Assembly: GCA_934615235.1 (NCBI GenBank)
Contig: CAKTTL010000113.1
Span: 1 to 8,026, forward strand
Length of the DNA stretch: 8,026 bases
Direction: 5' to 3'
Origin: an uncultured Clostridia bacterium
GTDB lineage: Bacteria > Bacillota > Clostridia > Christensenellales > Aristaeellaceae
The position numbers and the translations under genes are program-made. Below, piece after piece: positions 6,656-8,026 of the stretch (position 1 is the stretch's first letter; each line of letters opens with the position of its first letter). The notes under the pieces were generated by a model that saw only the letters and a program-made list of their open reading frames with translations, was not told where the DNA came from and made no database searches.

Positions 6656-6698
6656 AATAAAAAGTGGTTTTTCCTTGAGGAAAGGGGGGGTCGGGAGC

Positions 6699-6744
6699 AC
6701 CGGAGGTGAGCGCGGCCAGTGGCCGATTCAGCGAACCGGAGGTG
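6699..6744 (+). repeat. Short direct repeat ACCGGAGGTG, two copies 36 bp apart
   Basis: ACCGGAGGTG occurs at 6699-6708 and 6735-6744, both followed by GC-rich sequence. CGGCC-AGT-GGCCG lies between them, and a related GCGACCGGCAGGG follows at 6762. The pattern resembles intergenic repeat or structured-RNA material rather than coding sequence. Confidence 0.45.
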
Positions 6745-6798
6745 CGGCATGAAACGAGCAGGCGACCGGCAGGGAGCATGCGACGATTGAGTGCCGCG

Positions 6799-6834
6799 AA
6801 ACCCCTTACTTTTTTTCTAAAAAGGAAGGGGTTT
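6799..6834. terminator. Terminator-like hairpin at the convergence point, overlapping the acetyltransferase stop
   Basis: AAACCCCTT (6799-6807) pairs with AAGGGGTTT (6826-6834). Inside, CTTTTT (6809-6814) pairs with AAAAAG (6819-6824), leaving one A/G mismatch and a 4-nt loop. On the plus strand it ends in TTTT (6832-6835); on the minus strand only TTT follows. It probably stops transcription from both directions. The acetyltransferase stop codon (6806-6808) and its last nine codons fall inside it. Confidence 0.6.
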
Positions 6835-7330
6835 TCCCCCTGACAAACGTCCCTTCCTTCTCATACGCAATCCTCGGATCTCCGTTTTCAAGGCGGATTA
6901 TGCCGCATCTGGTGAAGCCGCATTTGACGATCAGGTGCTGCATGACGCGGTTGTCGGCGTGGGTGTCGATGCGCAGGTGCGGGATCCGCTGCCAGCAGAA
7001 ATCGACGGCGGATTGCAGGAAGCCGTGAATCTGGCCGTCGCTGGCGATGCGATGGATGGTGCCGTACGGGGCGGACGAGCGCCACGCGCCGCGCTCGATG
7101 ACGGCATAGGTCGGGTCGTCGCCGATGATAAAGGCAAACACGCCGTGCAGGCCGGTTTCGTCTTCAAGGACGTATAGCTGCCGCTTTGCAATATCGTCGC
7201 GCAGCAGCTCCTCGCGCGGGTGACCGCCCGTCCACTGGTTCGGGTTGCCCGTCCGCGCCATGAACCCACGCGCGTATTCGTATATCCGCAGAATCTCCGG
7301 CAAATCGTTTTCTTTCGCGCAACGGATCAT
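6806..7330 (-). CDS. GNAT family N-acetyltransferase
   Basis: The product is 174 aa, a cytosolic acetyl-CoA-dependent transferase of unknown substrate. The N-terminal IRCAKENDLPEILRIYEYAR (2-21) is the usual first strand and helix. Then come NPNQW (29-33), a central sheet with GVFAFIIGDDPTYAVIERGAW (63-83), and YGTIHRIASDG (89-99), where the acetyl-CoA-binding loop should lie. The C-terminal core is LRIDTHADNRVMQHLIVKCGF (119-139), ending in RIAYEK (153-158). This arrangement is a common Firmicutes GNAT subfamily that usually ends near RIAY-K. The extra tail (159-174, ending SFLEKK) is encoded largely by the terminator hairpin. ATG 7330 is chosen over TTG 7336 because AAGGAG lies 8 nt away from it. 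It follows the nucleoside kinase gene by 58 bp on the same strand with no terminator seen, so the two are probably co-transcribed. Confidence 0.92.
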   Translation of the reverse strand: MIRCAKENDLPEILRIYEYARGFMARTGNPNQWTGGHPREELLRDDIAKRQLYVLEDETGLHGVFAFIIGDDPTYAVIERGAWRSSAPYGTIHRIASDGQIHGFLQSAVDFCWQRIPHLRIDTHADNRVMQHLIVKCGFTRCGIIRLENGDPRIAYEKEGTFVRGKTPSFLEKK

Positions 7331-7338
7331 AAACAAAT

Positions 7339-7344
7339 CTCCTT
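7339..7344 (-). promoter_or_regulatory. Ribosome binding site that fixes the acetyltransferase start
   Basis: On the minus strand AAGGAG (complement of 7339-7344) lies 8 nt before ATG (7330-7328) but only 2 nt before the in-frame TTG (7336-7334), too close for initiation. The protein therefore begins MIRCAKEN. Confidence 0.85.
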
Positions 7345-7388
7345 AAAGTACCCGTCCAGAGGTTCGGGGAGAAGCTCCGGGCGTTCCT

Positions 7389-8026
7389 CTATTTCGCCTT
7401 CATGTAGAACGAGCAGCCGCCGATGAATTCGCGAAGGATGGCGGTGGGGCCGAGCTCGGCTTCGCAGTCGGCGGAGCGGAAATAGTTGAGGAATTTGACC
7501 ATGCGGCGTGCGGCGACGAAATAGGGGCTGCCCTCCTCGATGGCCGCGAGGGAGGAATAGGCGTATTTCTTGAGCATGGCGGGTTCGTAGGCGAGGGCGG
7601 AGTTAAACATCACGTCGGCCTGCTCCTGATAGGGGATGATGAACTTCTCCTCTCCGCGGCGCACGGACGGCCACATGGCCAGCGTCTCCTCGAACGGCGA
7701 ATGCCGAAACTGCTTATCGCGAACCAGCCGGCGCAGAAGGCGGATATCGGTGGTACGGATGCGGTTGTGGTCGTCGAGGTTGAGCGTGGTCAGCGGGCTG
7801 ATATAGATGCGGAAAATATCGTCCTCGGGCAGGCCTTCGGTCAGGCGCGGGTTCAGGCCGTGAATGCCTTCGATGAGGATGGGCTGATCCTCCGCCGCGC
7901 GCAGGGGCGCGCCCTCCTCCTTGCGGGTGTTCGTTTTGAAGCTGTAGCGCGGGAGGATCACTTCCTCGCCGCGGAAAAGCGCGGCGAGCTGCTCGGTCAG
8001 CAGCGGCACGTCGAGCGCTTCAAGGC
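7389..8026 (-). CDS. Uridine/nucleoside kinase (PRK/Udk family), C-terminal part; 5' end outside the window
   Basis: This enzyme should phosphorylate uridine or cytidine with a nucleoside triphosphate in pyrimidine salvage. The frame is open to the window edge, so about 211 C-terminal residues are visible and GTG 8009 is just an internal Val. The P-loop lies beyond the edge. Visible landmarks are LLTEQLAALFRGEEVILPRY, the substrate and base-recognition segment, then ILIEGIHGLNPRL, the Udk-type EGIHALN motif (Glu codon 7869-7871). RIRTTDIRLLRRLVRD follows (lid Arg region), then WPSVRRGEEKFIIPYQEQAD and FNSALAYE. The end, ILREFIGGCSFY, is typical of the large clostridial nucleoside kinases that carry a TGS/threonyl-tRNA-synthetase-like N-terminal half; that half cannot be checked here. 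It is followed 58 bp later by the acetyltransferase gene. The family call is secure; the precise substrate is inferred. Confidence 0.92.
   Translation of the reverse strand, partial: LEALDVPLLTEQLAALFRGEEVILPRYSFKTNTRKEEGAPLRAAEDQPILIEGIHGLNPRLTEGLPEDDIFRIYISPLTTLNLDDHNRIRTTDIRLLRRLVRDKQFRHSPFEETLAMWPSVRRGEEKFIIPYQEQADVMFNSALAYEPAMLKKYAYSSLAAIEEGSPYFVAARRMVKFLNYFRSADCEAELGPTAILREFIGGCSFYMKAK

Larger units (their letters stand above)
6496..6805. other. Gene-free convergent intergenic stretch rich in hairpins and repeats
   Basis: About 310 bp lie between the stops of the converging YARHG and acetyltransferase genes. Short open frames here on both strands encode only low-complexity Pro/Arg/Gly sequence with no recognisable domain, so I call none of them genes. 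The stretch holds two long perfect hairpins (6513-6551, 6619-6655), smaller ones (GGGC/GCCC at 6580-6591, TTTCC/GGAAA at 6670-6683), seven G in a row (6684-6690), and a GGAGGTG-containing direct repeat. Confidence 0.7.

Noticed and set aside
6470..6779. Short overlapping frames of 69-76 codons on both strands in the convergent region
   Set aside because: They run through perfect hairpins and poly-G, have Pro/Arg-rich sequence without a domain and lack good ribosome binding sites.
6935..7426. Plus-strand frames opposite the acetyltransferase gene (80 and 68 codons)
   Set aside because: They are antisense shadows of a well-recognised GNAT protein with a clear RBS on the minus strand.
1..8026. 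CRISPR array, tRNA or rRNA gene, transposase, phage or defence genes
   Set aside because: I looked for regularly spaced repeats, cloverleaf-like segments and hallmark protein motifs and found none; all sizeable coding space is explained by housekeeping or common family genes.

Overview
The window looks like chromosomal DNA from a GC-rich, Gram-positive-type anaerobe of the class Clostridia. The evidence is the clostridial-type pyruvate phosphate dikinase, strong AAGGAG-type ribosome binding sites, hairpin-plus-U-tract terminators, a signal-peptide YARHG/SH3 protein, and a GNAT enzyme and large-type nucleoside kinase of kinds common in Firmicutes. A Christensenellales-like gut lineage is possible, but I cannot assign a genus from sequence alone.

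Layout: positions 1-6495 read on the plus strand. They hold the C-terminal three-fifths of GroEL (1-984), a terminator (1024-1066), a small exported protein resembling an ABC substrate-binding protein (1087-1902), a near-consensus sigma-A promoter (1951-1979), pyruvate phosphate dikinase ppdK (2029-4659), a strong terminator (4671-4707), a cytosolic CE4-type polysaccharide deacetylase (4734-5531), an AT-rich control region with a dyad (about 5564-5614), and a secreted or lipid-anchored YARHG plus SH3-like protein (5635-6495). Positions 8026-6806 read on the minus strand: the C-terminal part of a uridine/nucleoside kinase and then a GNAT acetyltransferase, probably co-transcribed. The two blocks converge on a gene-free stretch of about 310 bp (6496-6805) packed with perfect hairpins and short repeats.

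The genes do not form one pathway. GroEL and PPDK are housekeeping proteins with the strong codon bias of highly expressed genes; PPDK links pyruvate and PEP in PPi-type glycolysis or gluconeogenesis. Two genes (1087 and 4734) sit directly behind an intrinsic terminator with no room for their own promoter, so they probably depend on terminator read-through.

I see no CRISPR array, tRNA, rRNA, transposase, phage gene or recognisable defence system. The points most worth a second look are the hairpin-rich convergent region, the terminator-then-RBS arrangement seen twice, the dyad before the YARHG gene, and the acetyltransferase whose last codons lie inside a terminator hairpin. None of these amounts to a convincing new system.
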